From positions 1 to 55,189 of the forward strand of contig WFXD01000001.1 of assembly GCA_015490795.1 (NCBI GenBank): 55,189 nt of DNA. The letters run 5' to 3'. Shown one piece after another: positions 16,855 through 27,095 of the stretch. This DNA is from Gammaproteobacteria bacterium (GTDB lineage: Bacteria; Pseudomonadota; Gammaproteobacteria; Chromatiales; Chromatiaceae). The position numbers were made by a program, and so were the translations under genes. The notes under the pieces were generated by a model. The model was not told the DNA's origin and ran no database searches. It worked only from the letters and a program-made list of their open reading frames with translations. Each line of letters starts with the position of its first letter. Position 1 is the first letter of the stretch.

Positions 16855-17130
16855 CTATTCGTTCTCTTCGCCTATGGTCATACTCTCTTTGTTTCCTTCA
16901 ACAATCACTTCACCAATCCCTTTCACATTGTAGAGCGCGTTGATTGACATGAAGAGTCCATGCTTCTCTCTATAATCAACAATCGCCTGGGCCTTGACTG
17001 GGCCAACGCCTTTTAGTGCACTCGCCAGGGTTTCGGCATCTGCCGTGTTGATGTTTACCTGATCACTGAATGCCACACTGGAAAACAGCAAAAACAGTAG
17101 CGTAATAAAAATCCGTAAAGAACGTACCAT
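16855..17130 (-). CDS. Secreted helix-hairpin-helix DNA-binding protein (ComEA-like)
   Basis: The 91-residue protein has a signal peptide of about 22 residues (MVRSLRIFITLLFLLFSSVAFS) and a single helix-hairpin-helix repeat domain beginning VNINTADAETLASALKGVGP, then VKAQAIVDYREKHG. It is likely periplasmic and binds double-stranded DNA; ComEA family members pull DNA into the periplasm during transformation. It is last in the lapA-lapB-pyrF row, 82 bases after pyrF, with a terminator just behind. Confidence 0.88.
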   Translation of the reverse strand: MVRSLRIFITLLFLLFSSVAFSDQVNINTADAETLASALKGVGPVKAQAIVDYREKHGLFMSINALYNVKGIGEVIVEGNKESMTIGEENE

Positions 17131-17212
17131 GTTTCAAGCTCCTCTTAGCTATATTTTCTTAGGTGCTGACAGCCCCCTGATTTTATAAGACTAGATGCTA
17201 AAGCTCATGGCA

Positions 17213-17923
17213 TCAATCTGCCCTGATCTCAGTAAGAATATCCTGAAGAGCTTGTAGCGGGTCGGGCGCAGCTGTGATGGGCCGACCGATAACCAGGTAG
17301 TCTGCGCCGCTGTTTAGCGCATCGGAGGGGGTCATAATGCGCCGCTGATCATCTAATGCAGCCTGCCCCGGCCTGACCCCCGGGGTTACCAGCAGAAACT
17401 CAGGGCCAACCACAGATCTAACCTCAGCAGCCTCCAGCGGTGAGCAGACAATGCCATCCATCCCGCTGCTCTCTGCCAGCCTGGCAAGCCGCACTACATT
17501 CTCGGCAGCTGTTCCGGTAAAGCCTGCCTCTGCAATATCCTCCTGCCCGAGGCTGGTGAGGATGGTTACTGCAACCAGCAGGGGGCGGTGTGACAAGCCC
17601 TCCAGGCGCTCTCTTGCCCCCTCCATCATGCGCCGCCCACCTGAGGCATGCAGATTGATCATCCAGACCCCCAGATCAGCTGCCGCAGCACAGGCGGCAG
17701 CAACCGTATTTGGGATGTCATGGAATTTCAGATCCAGAAAAACATCAAACCCCTTTTTTACCAATGCTTCAACAAAAGGGGGGCCAAAACGGGTAAACAT
17801 CTCTTTGCCCACTTTCAGGCGGCACAGGGTTGGGTCAAGTGCTGCAACCAGCTCCAGCGCTGGTTCTACAGCGGGAAAATCCAGTGCCACAATAATTCGG
17901 GGGGCTTTTTCCATTGTTGTCAT
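17213..17923 (-). CDS. pyrF: Orotidine 5'-phosphate decarboxylase
   Basis: The product is about 236 residues and catalyses the last step of UMP synthesis. The catalytic signature [11 protein letters not shown] is at about residues 62-72, the N-terminal strand is RIIVALDFP, and the phosphate-binding end is [10 protein letters not shown] near 213. ATG 17923 and ATG 17914 are both possible starts, as neither has a strong ribosome site. It sits 17 bases after lapB, a pairing seen in enteric bacteria. Confidence 0.96.
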   Translation of the reverse strand: MTTMEKAPRIIVALDFPAVEPALELVAALDPTLCRLKVGKEMFTRFGPPFVEALVKKGFDVFLDLKFHDIPNTVAAACAAAADLGVWMINLHASGGRRMMEGARERLEGLSHRPLLVAVTILTSLGQEDIAEAGFTGTAAENVVRLARLAESSGMDGIVCSPLEAAEVRSVVGPEFLLVTPGVRPGQAALDDQRRIMTPSDALNSGADYLVIGRPITAAPDPLQALQDILTEIRAD

Positions 17924-17940
17924 AAGTCAAAACCAGTGAT

Positions 17941-19119
17941 TCATTTTATGCCTGCGTCATCCAGCCCCAGGAGAGGCTTAATGCTGTTCCATGAGTTGCA
18001 GCCTGGACATTGCCAATGCAGTGTTTTAACCTCAAGGCCACACTGTTTGCATTGATAACCAGGGCGTTTATCGATAAGCATGCTGATCTGCTTATACAAG
18101 ATTGAGAATGTAACAGCTAAAGAGCCTTCGGTGCATTTGCGGCTCAGGTCAATGAGCTTCTGCACGCCATCCAGGCTGGAATGTTCATACAGGTAGCCAG
18201 ATACAAACTCTATAGCGGCCTGATCGCCTTTCTCTTCCTGCATCAGCGCTGCCAATGCCAGCATCACGGAAACCCGCTTCTGCTGCTGGTATAGCTGTTG
18301 CAAATAGGCGATAAGTTCATTACGCTGGTTCAACTCAGAGTGGCATTGAACCAAAAGGGGCAAAACCTCTGAGATGAATGCAGGATCCTGCGCGACAACC
18401 CGGGTCAATGAGTTGATTGCTGCGGCATACTCTTTTTGGGCAATCTCCAGCTTGCCCTGCACCAATGCGGCACGTACGCAGTTGCTGTCACTCTCCTGGG
18501 CTTTTTTCAGCAGCTCTGCCGCCTGTAGATAGTTGTGCTCTCTGCGCGCTATGACAGCCAGTTCGCAATAGTAGTGTGCCCGCTCTGTAGAGAGTGCCTC
18601 CCCCGTTATCCTCTCCAGCCTGGAGATAACATCCAGGCATTTTTTCCAATCCTTCTCCTGCTGATAGATGGTGCGGAGATTTTGCAGTGCGGGGGTTTCA
18701 TGCTGCTTTATTTCAAGCAACTCGGTGAGCAGGTTTTCAGCCCGGTCAAACAGGCCGGCACGCATATAGTCCAACCCTAATTCCAATAGTGCCTGGGCCC
18801 GCTGCGTGCGATCCAGTGTTGGCCGGGCAATCAGATTTTGATGTATGCGGATTGCGCGTTCAACCTCGCCACGACGACGAAAGAGGCTGCCCAATGCCAA
18901 GTGGGTCTCTACCGTTTCAGCATCAATTTCGAGCATCTGGACAAACAGGTCAATAGCCTTGTCCGGCTGCTCGTTTAATAGATAGTTCAATCCCTTGAAA
19001 TAAGCGGGATTCTGCTCCCTCTCTAATGCAGCTGCTCCCTCTCGCTTATTACTACGCTTTGCTGCCAACCACCCGGACGCTGCTGCTACAGGAAGTAGCA
19101 ACAGCAGGAGTTCCACCAT
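17941..19119 (-). CDS. lapB: Lipopolysaccharide assembly protein LapB
   Basis: The 392-residue protein has an N-terminal membrane anchor (residues 1-20, VELLLLLLPVAAASGWLAAK), about nine TPR repeats through residue 330, and a C-terminal rubredoxin-like metal site CKQCG...CPGCNSW (about 357-379). LapB links LPS synthesis to transport by controlling FtsH cleavage of LpxC. Five bases separate it from lapA, so they are co-transcribed. Confidence 0.95.
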   Translation of the reverse strand: MVELLLLLLPVAAASGWLAAKRSNKREGAAALEREQNPAYFKGLNYLLNEQPDKAIDLFVQMLEIDAETVETHLALGSLFRRRGEVERAIRIHQNLIARPTLDRTQRAQALLELGLDYMRAGLFDRAENLLTELLEIKQHETPALQNLRTIYQQEKDWKKCLDVISRLERITGEALSTERAHYYCELAVIARREHNYLQAAELLKKAQESDSNCVRAALVQGKLEIAQKEYAAAINSLTRVVAQDPAFISEVLPLLVQCHSELNQRNELIAYLQQLYQQQKRVSVMLALAALMQEEKGDQAAIEFVSGYLYEHSSLDGVQKLIDLSRKCTEGSLAVTFSILYKQISMLIDKRPGYQCKQCGLEVKTLHWQCPGCNSWNSIKPLLGLDDAGIK

Positions 19120-19124
19120 AAAGA

Positions 19125-19412
19125 TTACTGTTCCTTCAGTGGCAGCGTACTGAGGTTACCAACTCTTACCGCATCAGAATGAGCCTTGCGCTGCAATTTG
19201 GAATTTTCGCGCTTGAGTCGCATCAATATGCCAATGGCTACCAGCGAACCAAGGATGGCTCCTGTGCTGATCGCACCGACAAGGACAAGGGACAATGGTA
19301 ATTCTATACTGCCAAGGCCATAGTTCAGCACCACGTTTCCTGGGTTGGTTACCGCGATGGCAACACCCAGCACCATAACAAACAAGACAATTATCAACTT
19401 TATAAAACGCAC
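19125..19412 (-). CDS. lapA: Lipopolysaccharide assembly protein LapA (DUF1049)
   Basis: The 95-residue inner membrane protein has two membrane segments (about 4-22 and 37-64) and a C-terminal coiled-coil segment LMRLKRENSKLQRK. The start is GTG 19410-19412. It partners LapB. In enteric bacteria rpsA-ihfB often precede it; here the upstream gap leads to fliK instead. A 13-bp palindrome, ATACTC-G-GAGTAT (19452-19464), lies in the presumed promoter region. Confidence 0.9.
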   Translation of the reverse strand: MRFIKLIIVLFVMVLGVAIAVTNPGNVVLNYGLGSIELPLSLVLVGAISTGAILGSLVAIGILMRLKRENSKLQRKAHSDAVRVGNLSTLPLKEQ

Positions 19413-19552
19413 GCCCAGGTACCCCCCTATTTTTATCAGGATTGCTCTATGATACTCGGAGTATATCGAAAGAAGCTACCAAGCGCCTGCCGGATTTGAC
19501 CATTTGAGAGAAAATCCAGAAGAGCACTCAGCTGATATGCGGCACTATAGCA

Positions 19553-20749
19553 TCATGCAAAATCATCTACTAGGCTATCACTCTGAATAGTGCGTACCCG
19601 GCTCATTGCCAGCTCATCCCCTTCAATCTCATACCCTTCAGCATCTTGCTCAGGTCGATGAAAAGGGTGAGGTGATGCCCGTCCTTCACCGGCGTTGCGC
19701 TGGTTTACATCCACATTGGCCAGTTGCAGGTTATTTTCACTCAACATCTCTCGCAAGCGGGGGATCGAGGCTTCCAATGCATCCCTGACCACGCCATGCT
19801 GTGCAGTAAACGTTACATTGGCCTGGTCGTTCCGGATAGAGATCTGGATTTCAACAGGCCCAAGCTGGGGCGGTGTGATCCGCACCTCTGCACCCTGAAC
19901 CTGGCGCCCAACCATCCAGAGGATACGTTCACCCATAGCCTGATCCCACCCTTTTTCACCCATTGGCGTATGGATCGGCAGTGCTGTGTTCAGCTGATGC
20001 AGCACAGCAGGCTGAGGCATATTTTGCAAAGTTACCCCGTGCGGTGTCACAGGGGCGCTGTTGATGGCTGTCAAGCCAGCCTCTGTCGTGCGAAAGAGAT
20101 TGTTAATGGGGGTTTGTTGAGTTTGCGCCGGCATGACTTCACCCATGCGAAGCTGCCCCGTGGGTGGCTGCTGACCTGAATCAGCTGAGGCGCTATTCAG
20201 ATTAAATGAGAGTCCGGCCGTATCACCATCCATAACAGAGGGAGTCGCAGCCTGTACAGCAGGCACGGCCTGCCCCGCAACCACAGGCTGTGGCGCTTTT
20301 CTGTTTGCAGCCTGCATTGCCGCCACTTGATTGGCTGCTATCGGGACTGGGGCAACTACTGGGTCTGAGGGTGGGGTTGCCATTGGAGCCATAATAATTG
20401 GCACTATAGCCTCTGCCTGCTCTGCAATGCGGTCTGCCGCTTCAATGACGGCCCCCTCTGCACCCGCTTCAGAGAGCAGTTGCTTTAATGCGGCAACAAT
20501 TTCCTCTACCGGCAATGTTTGCCCCTCTGCAAGCATATTTTCCAGCTGCATAAAATCTTCTGCGGAGAGCAGCACCTTAAGCTCTTCCAGCATCTCGACC
20601 ATGGAGGATTCCGTACTCAGCAGCTCGGCAAAATCACCACTGGCAATAGCCACCTCGCTGCTGCCTGCTTCCGCAGTGAGTTGCCCAGGTGCTGCGGTTC
20701 CAGTAGCTGCCTGCGGGCCAAGGGGGGTGCTGGAAAATAGATTTACCAT
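19553..20749 (-). CDS. fliK: Flagellar hook-length control protein FliK
   Basis: The product is about 398 residues from ATG 20749 (a TTG two codons upstream is less likely). The N-terminal 270 residues are Ala/Pro/Gln-rich and low in complexity, acting as the ruler. The conserved C-terminal domain (about 285-360) includes GERILWMVGRQVQGAEVRIT, PPQLGPVEIQISI and LREMLSENNLQLANVDV, which switches export specificity through FlhB. No other flagellar gene lies in the window, so it is an orphan copy relative to the usual fliE-fliR row. Confidence 0.9.
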   Translation of the reverse strand: MVNLFSSTPLGPQAATGTAAPGQLTAEAGSSEVAIASGDFAELLSTESSMVEMLEELKVLLSAEDFMQLENMLAEGQTLPVEEIVAALKQLLSEAGAEGAVIEAADRIAEQAEAIVPIIMAPMATPPSDPVVAPVPIAANQVAAMQAANRKAPQPVVAGQAVPAVQAATPSVMDGDTAGLSFNLNSASADSGQQPPTGQLRMGEVMPAQTQQTPINNLFRTTEAGLTAINSAPVTPHGVTLQNMPQPAVLHQLNTALPIHTPMGEKGWDQAMGERILWMVGRQVQGAEVRITPPQLGPVEIQISIRNDQANVTFTAQHGVVRDALEASIPRLREMLSENNLQLANVDVNQRNAGEGRASPHPFHRPEQDAEGYEIEGDELAMSRVRTIQSDSLVDDFA

Positions 20750-20857
20750 ATTCAAACCAATTAAGCGGCCATTCGTAGTGCTTAACTAGCAGATAATATG
20801 CCAAGCCTGTTCAGGCAGCGCTCAAGCTGAGGTGCCGGGCGGTCAGAAAGGGGGGGA

Positions 20858-21673
<816 letters not shown>

Positions 21674-21705
21674 TCAGATCTCAGTGGTAAGGAGGGGGTG
21701 TGGAG

Positions 21706-22851
21706 TTATTTGGTCAGCCCAATGCTTTCAAAAAAGTGCTTTACACCATCCATCCAGTTGCTGGAGTGAGGGCTGTGGGTGGGTCCACCCGCGCGCATGG
21801 ATTCGTCCAGCTCTTCAAGAAGCTCTTTTTGCCGCTCTGTCAGATTGACCGGCGTCTCTATCTTGACCCGGCACATCAGGTCACCCGCCGGGCCGCCCCG
21901 TACCGGCTTTACGCCTTTGCCCCGCATCCTGAAGAGTTTTCCCGCCTGGGTTCCAGCCGGGATCTTCAGCATCACTTTGCCATCCAGGGTTGGAACCTCC
22001 AGTTCGCCACCCAGCGCCGCTTTGGCAAAGCTGATGGGTACTTCACAGAAGAGATGGCTATCTTCACGGGTGAATATCTTGTGCTCCTTGACCGACACCT
22101 GAACATAGAGATCGCCGGGTGGCCCGCCATGCTCACCCGCTTCGCCTTCATTGGCCAGGCGAATACGATCGCCTGTGTCGACACCGGGTGGTACTTTTAC
22201 AGAGAGGGTTTTGGTCTCCTGCACCCGCCCGGTTCCACGGCAACTGGGACAGGGGTTTTTAATAATAGTGCCACTGCCCTGGCAGCGTGGGCAGGTCTGC
22301 TGAATAGAGAAGAAGCCCTGCTGCATGCGCACCTGCCCATGCCCGCCACAGGTGGCGCATACTTCAGGTTTGCTGCCTTTTTTTGCGCCTGTCCCCCGGC
22401 AGGGCGAACAGGGTTTGTGGGTTGGGACGCGAATCTTGACGCTGGTGCCCGCCACGGCCTTTTCCAGAGTAAGTTCCAGGTTGTAGCGCAGATCCGCACC
22501 CCGGGCCACCCGCTGGCCGCCACCACCCCGGCCGCCACCGAAAATATCGCCAAACACATCACCAAACACATCACTGAAGTTGCCTGGGCCGCCGTGTCCG
22601 CCATGTCCACTCATTGAGGGGTCTATCCCTGCGTGCCCAAACTGGTCATAGGCCGCGCGCTTTTGCGCATCCGACAGCACCTCGTAGGCCTCCTTTACCT
22701 CTTTGAATTTCTCCTCTGCCCCGGCCGCCTTCCCTCCTGCATTGCGGTCGGGGTGGTGCTTCATGGCTAAACGGCGATAGGCCTTCTTCAGTTCAGCTTC
22801 ACTGGCATTTTTGTTGACGCCCAGGACTTCGTAAAAATCGCGTTTTGACAT
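21706..22851 (-). CDS. dnaJ: Chaperone protein DnaJ
   Basis: The 381-residue type I J-protein has a J domain with HPD (residues 33-35, MKHHPDRN), a Gly/Phe region around 75-110, and four zinc motifs ([32 protein letters not shown]) around 150-205, followed by the substrate-binding beta domains. It stimulates the DnaK ATPase. It is the last chaperone gene of hrcA-grpE-dnaK-dnaJ. Confidence 0.98.
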   Translation of the reverse strand: MSKRDFYEVLGVNKNASEAELKKAYRRLAMKHHPDRNAGGKAAGAEEKFKEVKEAYEVLSDAQKRAAYDQFGHAGIDPSMSGHGGHGGPGNFSDVFGDVFGDIFGGGRGGGGQRVARGADLRYNLELTLEKAVAGTSVKIRVPTHKPCSPCRGTGAKKGSKPEVCATCGGHGQVRMQQGFFSIQQTCPRCQGSGTIIKNPCPSCRGTGRVQETKTLSVKVPPGVDTGDRIRLANEGEAGEHGGPPGDLYVQVSVKEHKIFTREDSHLFCEVPISFAKAALGGELEVPTLDGKVMLKIPAGTQAGKLFRMRGKGVKPVRGGPAGDLMCRVKIETPVNLTERQKELLEELDESMRAGGPTHSPHSSNWMDGVKHFFESIGLTK

Positions 22852-22946
22852 CTGCTCAACTTCTTGTAGTTAATCTTTAGAAGATGTATGGCGGTAAAAC
22901 CTCCACCAGCTCCCGTTATGACTCAGCCAAGAGATAACAGCCAAAA

Positions 22947-22994
22947 AGCCAGTGTCCGGGAAGATGGTAAAAACCGGCTTCCCGAACCCTGGCT
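22947..22994 (-). other. Strong hairpin between dnaK and dnaJ
   Basis: AGCCAG (22947-22952) pairs with CTGGCT (22989-22994), and CGGGAAG (22957-22963) with CTTCCCG (22978-22984), separated by a symmetric 4x4 internal loop. On the minus strand a T5 run overlaps the stem end. It probably gives partial termination or sets an mRNA end, so that dnaK outnumbers dnaJ. Confidence 0.7.
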
Positions 22995-23041
22995 GTGAGT
23001 GCCGCTATGCCTGATTTATTCGGGCATGCAGTGATGACCCA

Positions 23042-24988
23042 TTACGGCTTTTTGTCATCTTTTACCTCTTCAAACTCGGCATCGACAACGTCATCTTCTG
23101 GTGCTTTTCCAGCCTCTGCACCCGTATCAGCCCCGGTGGTGGCATCAGCCGCTCCGCTCTCTGCGGCGCCCTCTTTGGCATAGAGCCGTTCGGCCATCTT
23201 GCTGGAGGCCTCGGTCAATGTCTTGGTCTTGGCCTCGATCGCCTCCTTGTCGTTGCCCTTTATCGCCTCTTCAAGATCAGTGATGGCGGCTTCAATGGTG
23301 GATTTCTCTTCCGCCTCGAGCTTGTCGCCCAGCTCTTCCATCGACTTTTTCGTGGCGTGGATCATGCCATCAGCCTGGTTGCGCGCAGTGACCAACTCCT
23401 GAAAGGCCTTGTCCTCCTCAGCATGCGCCTCGGCATCCTTTACCATACGTTCCACTTCCGCATCGCTCAGCCCGGATGAGGCCTTGATGACGATGGATTG
23501 CTCTTTTCCTGTCGCCTTGTCTTTTGCGGAGACATTCAGGATGCCGTTGGCATCAATATCAAAGGCTACCTCAATCTGGGGGACGCCACGCTGCGCGGGT
23601 GGAATATCACTCAGATCAAATCGCCCCAGGGATTTATTGCCCGAGGCCTGTTCACGCTCACCCTGCAACACATGCACGGTAACCGCTGTCTGATTATCAT
23701 CTGCTGTTGAGAAGATCTGGCTGGCATTGGTCGGGATTGTGGTGTTCTTTTCGATGAGCTTGGTCATCACGCCACCCATTGTCTCGATACCCAGCGAGAG
23801 CGGTGTCACATCCAGCAGCAGCACATCTTTTACATCACCGCCCAACACGCCGCCCTGGATCGCTGCGCCAATAGCTACAGCTTCGTCAGGGTTGACATCC
23901 TTGCGCGGCTCTTTGCCAAAAATGCCTTTCACAACCTCTTGTACCTTGGGCATGCGGGTCTGGCCCCCTACCAGGATCACCTCATCAATATCAGAGGCAT
24001 CCAGCCCGGCATCCTGTAATGCTATGCGGCAAGGCTCAATGGTGCGGTCGATCAGCTCATCCACCAGCGATTCCAGCTTGGCGCGACTCAGCTTGATATT
24101 GAGGTGCTTTGGCCCTGTTGCATCAGCGGTAATGTAGGGCAGGTTGATGTCGGTCTGCTGGCCTGAGGAGAGCTCAATCTTGGCCTTCTCCGCACCCTCT
24201 TTCAGGCGCTGTAGTGCCAGCGGATCATTGTGGAGGTCAAAGCCCTGCTCCTTTTTGAACTCTTCAACCAGATACTCAATGATGCGCAGGTCAAAATCCT
24301 CGCCGCCCAGGAAGGTGTCACCATTGGTGGAGAGCACTTCAAACTGGTGTTCGCCATCAATCTCGGCAATTTCGATGATCGAGATGTCGAAGGTGCCTCC
24401 GCCCAGATCAAAAACGGCCAGTTTCTGGTCTCCGCGCCGCTTGTCCATGCCGTAGGCCAGTGCCGCTGCGGTTGGCTCGTTGATGATGCGCTTTACATCC
24501 AGTCCGGCGATGCGGCCAGCATCTTTTGTGGCCTGGCGCTGTGAATCGTTAAAGTAGGCCGGAACCGTAACAACGGCCTCGGTGACCTCTTCACCCAGGT
24601 AGTCTTCCGCTGTCTTTTTCATCTTCTGCAGGACCTTGGCTGAGATCTCTGGCGCAGCCATCTTCTTGCCATTGGCCTCTACCCAGGCATCGCCATTGTC
24701 TGCCTTCACGATCTTGTATGGCACCATTTTGATATCGCGCTGCACAACATCGTCTTCAAATTTACGCCCAATCAGGCGCTTGATTGCAAACAGGGTGTTT
24801 GCAGGGTTGGTAACCGCCTGCCGCTTTGCCGCCTGCCCGACAAGCACTTCCCCATCATTTGTGTAAGCAATAATGGAGGGTGTTGTGCGGTCGCCTTCGC
24901 TATTCTCTATAACCTTGGCGCTATCACCGTCCATCACTGCTACACAGGAGTTGGTGGTGCCCAAGTCAATCCCAATGATTTTGCCCAT
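23042..24988 (-). CDS. dnaK: Chaperone protein DnaK (Hsp70)
   Basis: The product is about 648 residues from ATG 24988, which has GGAGA upstream and begins [20 protein letters not shown]. Phosphate loops are [10 protein letters not shown] and [12 protein letters not shown] (near 195). The interdomain linker is [15 protein letters not shown] near 390. The substrate domain is followed by a helical lid and the EEVKDDKKP tail resembling EEVKDKK. An earlier frame extension lacks a ribosome site. Confidence 0.98.
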   Translation of the reverse strand: MGKIIGIDLGTTNSCVAVMDGDSAKVIENSEGDRTTPSIIAYTNDGEVLVGQAAKRQAVTNPANTLFAIKRLIGRKFEDDVVQRDIKMVPYKIVKADNGDAWVEANGKKMAAPEISAKVLQKMKKTAEDYLGEEVTEAVVTVPAYFNDSQRQATKDAGRIAGLDVKRIINEPTAAALAYGMDKRRGDQKLAVFDLGGGTFDISIIEIAEIDGEHQFEVLSTNGDTFLGGEDFDLRIIEYLVEEFKKEQGFDLHNDPLALQRLKEGAEKAKIELSSGQQTDINLPYITADATGPKHLNIKLSRAKLESLVDELIDRTIEPCRIALQDAGLDASDIDEVILVGGQTRMPKVQEVVKGIFGKEPRKDVNPDEAVAIGAAIQGGVLGGDVKDVLLLDVTPLSLGIETMGGVMTKLIEKNTTIPTNASQIFSTADDNQTAVTVHVLQGEREQASGNKSLGRFDLSDIPPAQRGVPQIEVAFDIDANGILNVSAKDKATGKEQSIVIKASSGLSDAEVERMVKDAEAHAEEDKAFQELVTARNQADGMIHATKKSMEELGDKLEAEEKSTIEAAITDLEEAIKGNDKEAIEAKTKTLTEASSKMAERLYAKEGAAESGAADATTGADTGAEAGKAPEDDVVDAEFEEVKDDKKP

Positions 24989-25075
24989 TATTACCGTCTC
25001 CAATTGTGTATATATGTTTGAGTTAAATAGTACAGATTCTACTTGGCTTCAGAGATGGGGGGGTTAATCTGTTTT

Positions 25076-25714
25076 TCAACCCTGTCCATCAATATTTTTG
25101 CTTACCGCCTGAGAGACTATGACCATCGCAGGGCGCACCAGCCGTCCGTTCAGACTGTAGCCCTTCTGCACAACGGTAATAACGGTGTTTGGCTCTATCT
25201 CTTCTGTCGGCTGCATAGACATCGCCTGATGCAGTTCAGGGTTGAAGGGCTCCCCTTCGGGGTCGATCACTGCCACATTGAATTTCTCCAATACCGTGTT
25301 GAAGAGATTCAGTGTCAGCTCAGTGCCTTCACGCAACTTGGCTACATCCGCACTCTCTTCCTGTGCGGCCTTTAACCCCAGCTCGAGGCTGTCGCGCACG
25401 GGCAGAAGCTCGTTTACAAAGCGCTCCAATGCATATTTATGGGCATTGGTGAGATCCCGCTCATGCCGTTTGCGCAGATTTTCCAGCTCGGCTTTGGCGC
25501 GTACTGCCAGGTTCCAGTTTTCATCGGCCTTGCTGCGAGCCTCTTCCAGCTGTGCTGCCAGATCCGCTTCATCGGCTGCCGCTTCAGTCTCTGTCTCACC
25601 CTCTGTCTCCACCTCAGCCTGGTTCTCCGGGGCGGGCGCTTCGATCTTGGATGGGTGCTCTTCTTCAATCTCAGTAGCGGTTTGGGTTTGTTCCGCCTCC
25701 TGTTTGCTTGTCAT
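25076..25714 (-). CDS. grpE: Nucleotide exchange factor GrpE
   Basis: The product is about 212 residues from ATG 25714, with AAGGAAA upstream; a TTG-initiated form at 25735 is less likely. The N-terminal 70 residues are acidic and probably disordered, then a long coiled coil (AAQLEEARSKADENWNLAVR, AELENLRKRHERDLTNAHKY) leads to a C-terminal beta domain (GYSLNGRLVRPAMVIVSQ). It releases ADP from DnaK. A small hairpin, CCCAAG-TCT-CTTGGG, lies upstream at 25773-25787. Confidence 0.97.
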   Translation of the reverse strand: MTSKQEAEQTQTATEIEEEHPSKIEAPAPENQAEVETEGETETEAAADEADLAAQLEEARSKADENWNLAVRAKAELENLRKRHERDLTNAHKYALERFVNELLPVRDSLELGLKAAQEESADVAKLREGTELTLNLFNTVLEKFNVAVIDPEGEPFNPELHQAMSMQPTEEIEPNTVITVVQKGYSLNGRLVRPAMVIVSQAVSKNIDGQG

Positions 25715-25819
25715 GCTCTGTTTCCTTGGAGACAAAATGTCTCTGTTTTACATGGAGTTAAGTCAACCAACCCCCAAGTCTCTTGGGTGAGAAGCCGGTT
25801 TACCTTTGAAAATTGATAC

Positions 25820-26893
25820 TTAACCTTGGGGCGGTTGTTGCTGTTTCAAGGCTGCGCCGAGTAATTTTGCTGTGACATCCACAATGGGGATAACCCGGTC
25901 ATAGGCCATTCGGGTGGGGCCGATGACACCCAGCACGCCAGCCACTTCGTTATCCACCTCGTAGGGGGCTGTCACCACGCTGCAATTGTCAAAGTGCTGA
26001 TAACCCGACTCTTCCCCGATAAAGATCTGCACACCCTCTGCCTGCATGCACTGATCCAGCAGGTGAAGGATCTCATGCTTCTCCGCAAAGGCATCAAACA
26101 GATGGCGCAGGCTTGTCATATCCAGGAGATCCTCAAACCCCATCAGGTTGGTCTGCCCGGAGATCAGGCAGTCACCGCTACTTGGTTCGTCCGACTGAAA
26201 AACCTGCCCCGCCATTTCGACCGCCCTGGCCATGGTGCGATCAAGGTCAACCCTGGCTTTCTGAATATCTTCAAACAGCTTTTTACGCATCAGATCGAGC
26301 GTTTGACCCGAAAAGGTCTGATTGAGCAGGTTGGCAGCCTGCTCCAGCTCCGCGCGGGTATAGGCTCTTTTGGTTGTGATGATGCGGTTATGCACTTCAT
26401 CTTTCTGAGTGACCAGAATGGTCAGGACACGATTGCCGGAGAGGGGTAAAAACTCTATCTGACGCAAGGTGATGCGCTCATGCCGGGGCAGCATGACAAT
26501 CCCGGCCATGCGGGTGAACCCCGACAGCATTGTGGATGCAGACTCCAACAGGTGTGCCGGTTCCTGCTGAGTACCAAGCTGCTCTCTGAGCTGGCCAATC
26601 TCCAGTTTTGCCAGCGGCTTAACGGTTAGCAGGGAGTCTACAAACAGCCGGTAGCCCGAGACTGTGGGTACCCGGCCTGCCGAGGTGTGAGGTGAGGCAA
26701 CCAGCCCCATCTCCTCCAGATCCGCCAGCACATTTCGAATGGTGGCCGGGCTAAGATCAAGCCCGGCATCGCGCGCCAGCGTGCGGGAACCAACCGGCTG
26801 GCCTTCGGCAATATAGCGCTCAATCAAAACCTTCAGGAAGTATTGGGCGCGCTCTCCCACCGCGCTCTTTTCAAGTCTCTTTTTTCGCCCCAC
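25820..26893 (-). CDS. hrcA: Heat-inducible transcription repressor HrcA
   Basis: The 357-residue protein starts at GTG 26891-26893 behind GAGG. The N-terminal winged-helix domain (VGSRTLARDAGLDLSPATIR, NVLADLEEMGLVASPHTSAG) binds CIRCE operators; a GAF-like region and the inserted dimerisation domain follow to EYSV-like QHFDNCSVVTAPYEVDNEVA and GVLGVIGPTRMAY. HrcA represses its own grpE-dnaK-dnaJ operon until misfolded protein occupies GroEL. A CIRCE-like site is found upstream. Confidence 0.96.
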   Translation of the reverse strand: MGRKKRLEKSAVGERAQYFLKVLIERYIAEGQPVGSRTLARDAGLDLSPATIRNVLADLEEMGLVASPHTSAGRVPTVSGYRLFVDSLLTVKPLAKLEIGQLREQLGTQQEPAHLLESASTMLSGFTRMAGIVMLPRHERITLRQIEFLPLSGNRVLTILVTQKDEVHNRIITTKRAYTRAELEQAANLLNQTFSGQTLDLMRKKLFEDIQKARVDLDRTMARAVEMAGQVFQSDEPSSGDCLISGQTNLMGFEDLLDMTSLRHLFDAFAEKHEILHLLDQCMQAEGVQIFIGEESGYQHFDNCSVVTAPYEVDNEVAGVLGVIGPTRMAYDRVIPIVDVTAKLLGAALKQQQPPQG

Positions 26894-26935
26894 TCCAAAC
26901 CTCGATGCTTCGACGCTATAAAAATCAACGATCCC

Positions 26936-26961
26936 TTAGCGCTCTCGTTTCAGAGTGCCAA
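26936..26961 (-). promoter_or_regulatory. CIRCE-like operator upstream of hrcA
   Basis: TTAGCGCTC (26936-26944) and GAGTGCCAA (26953-26961) resemble TTAGCACTC-N9-GAGTGCTAA, with one change per arm and a spacer of 8 rather than 9. It lies 43 bases before the hrcA GTG, in the 202-base divergent gap shared with nadK. The imperfect spacer lowers confidence. Confidence 0.5.
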
Positions 26962-27095
26962 ACAGAGGGATTATCGTTTTCAACATGACCAAGGTCAAGC
27001 AGCCAAAGATCTCCGCAGGCTCCCCACTTAAAACTGTCAATTCAACTGAAAACCATGTATACATTCAGTCAATGCGAGCCTGATGCCATACTGCT

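Noticed and set aside
21700..22617. A 305-codon plus-strand frame opposite dnaJ
   Set aside because: It is an antisense shadow of a highly conserved GC-rich gene, with no ribosome site or family pattern.
25004..25075. Second CIRCE or heat-shock promoter ahead of dnaK
   Set aside because: No inverted TTAGCACTC-like arms and no convincing sigma-32 boxes could be found in this gap.
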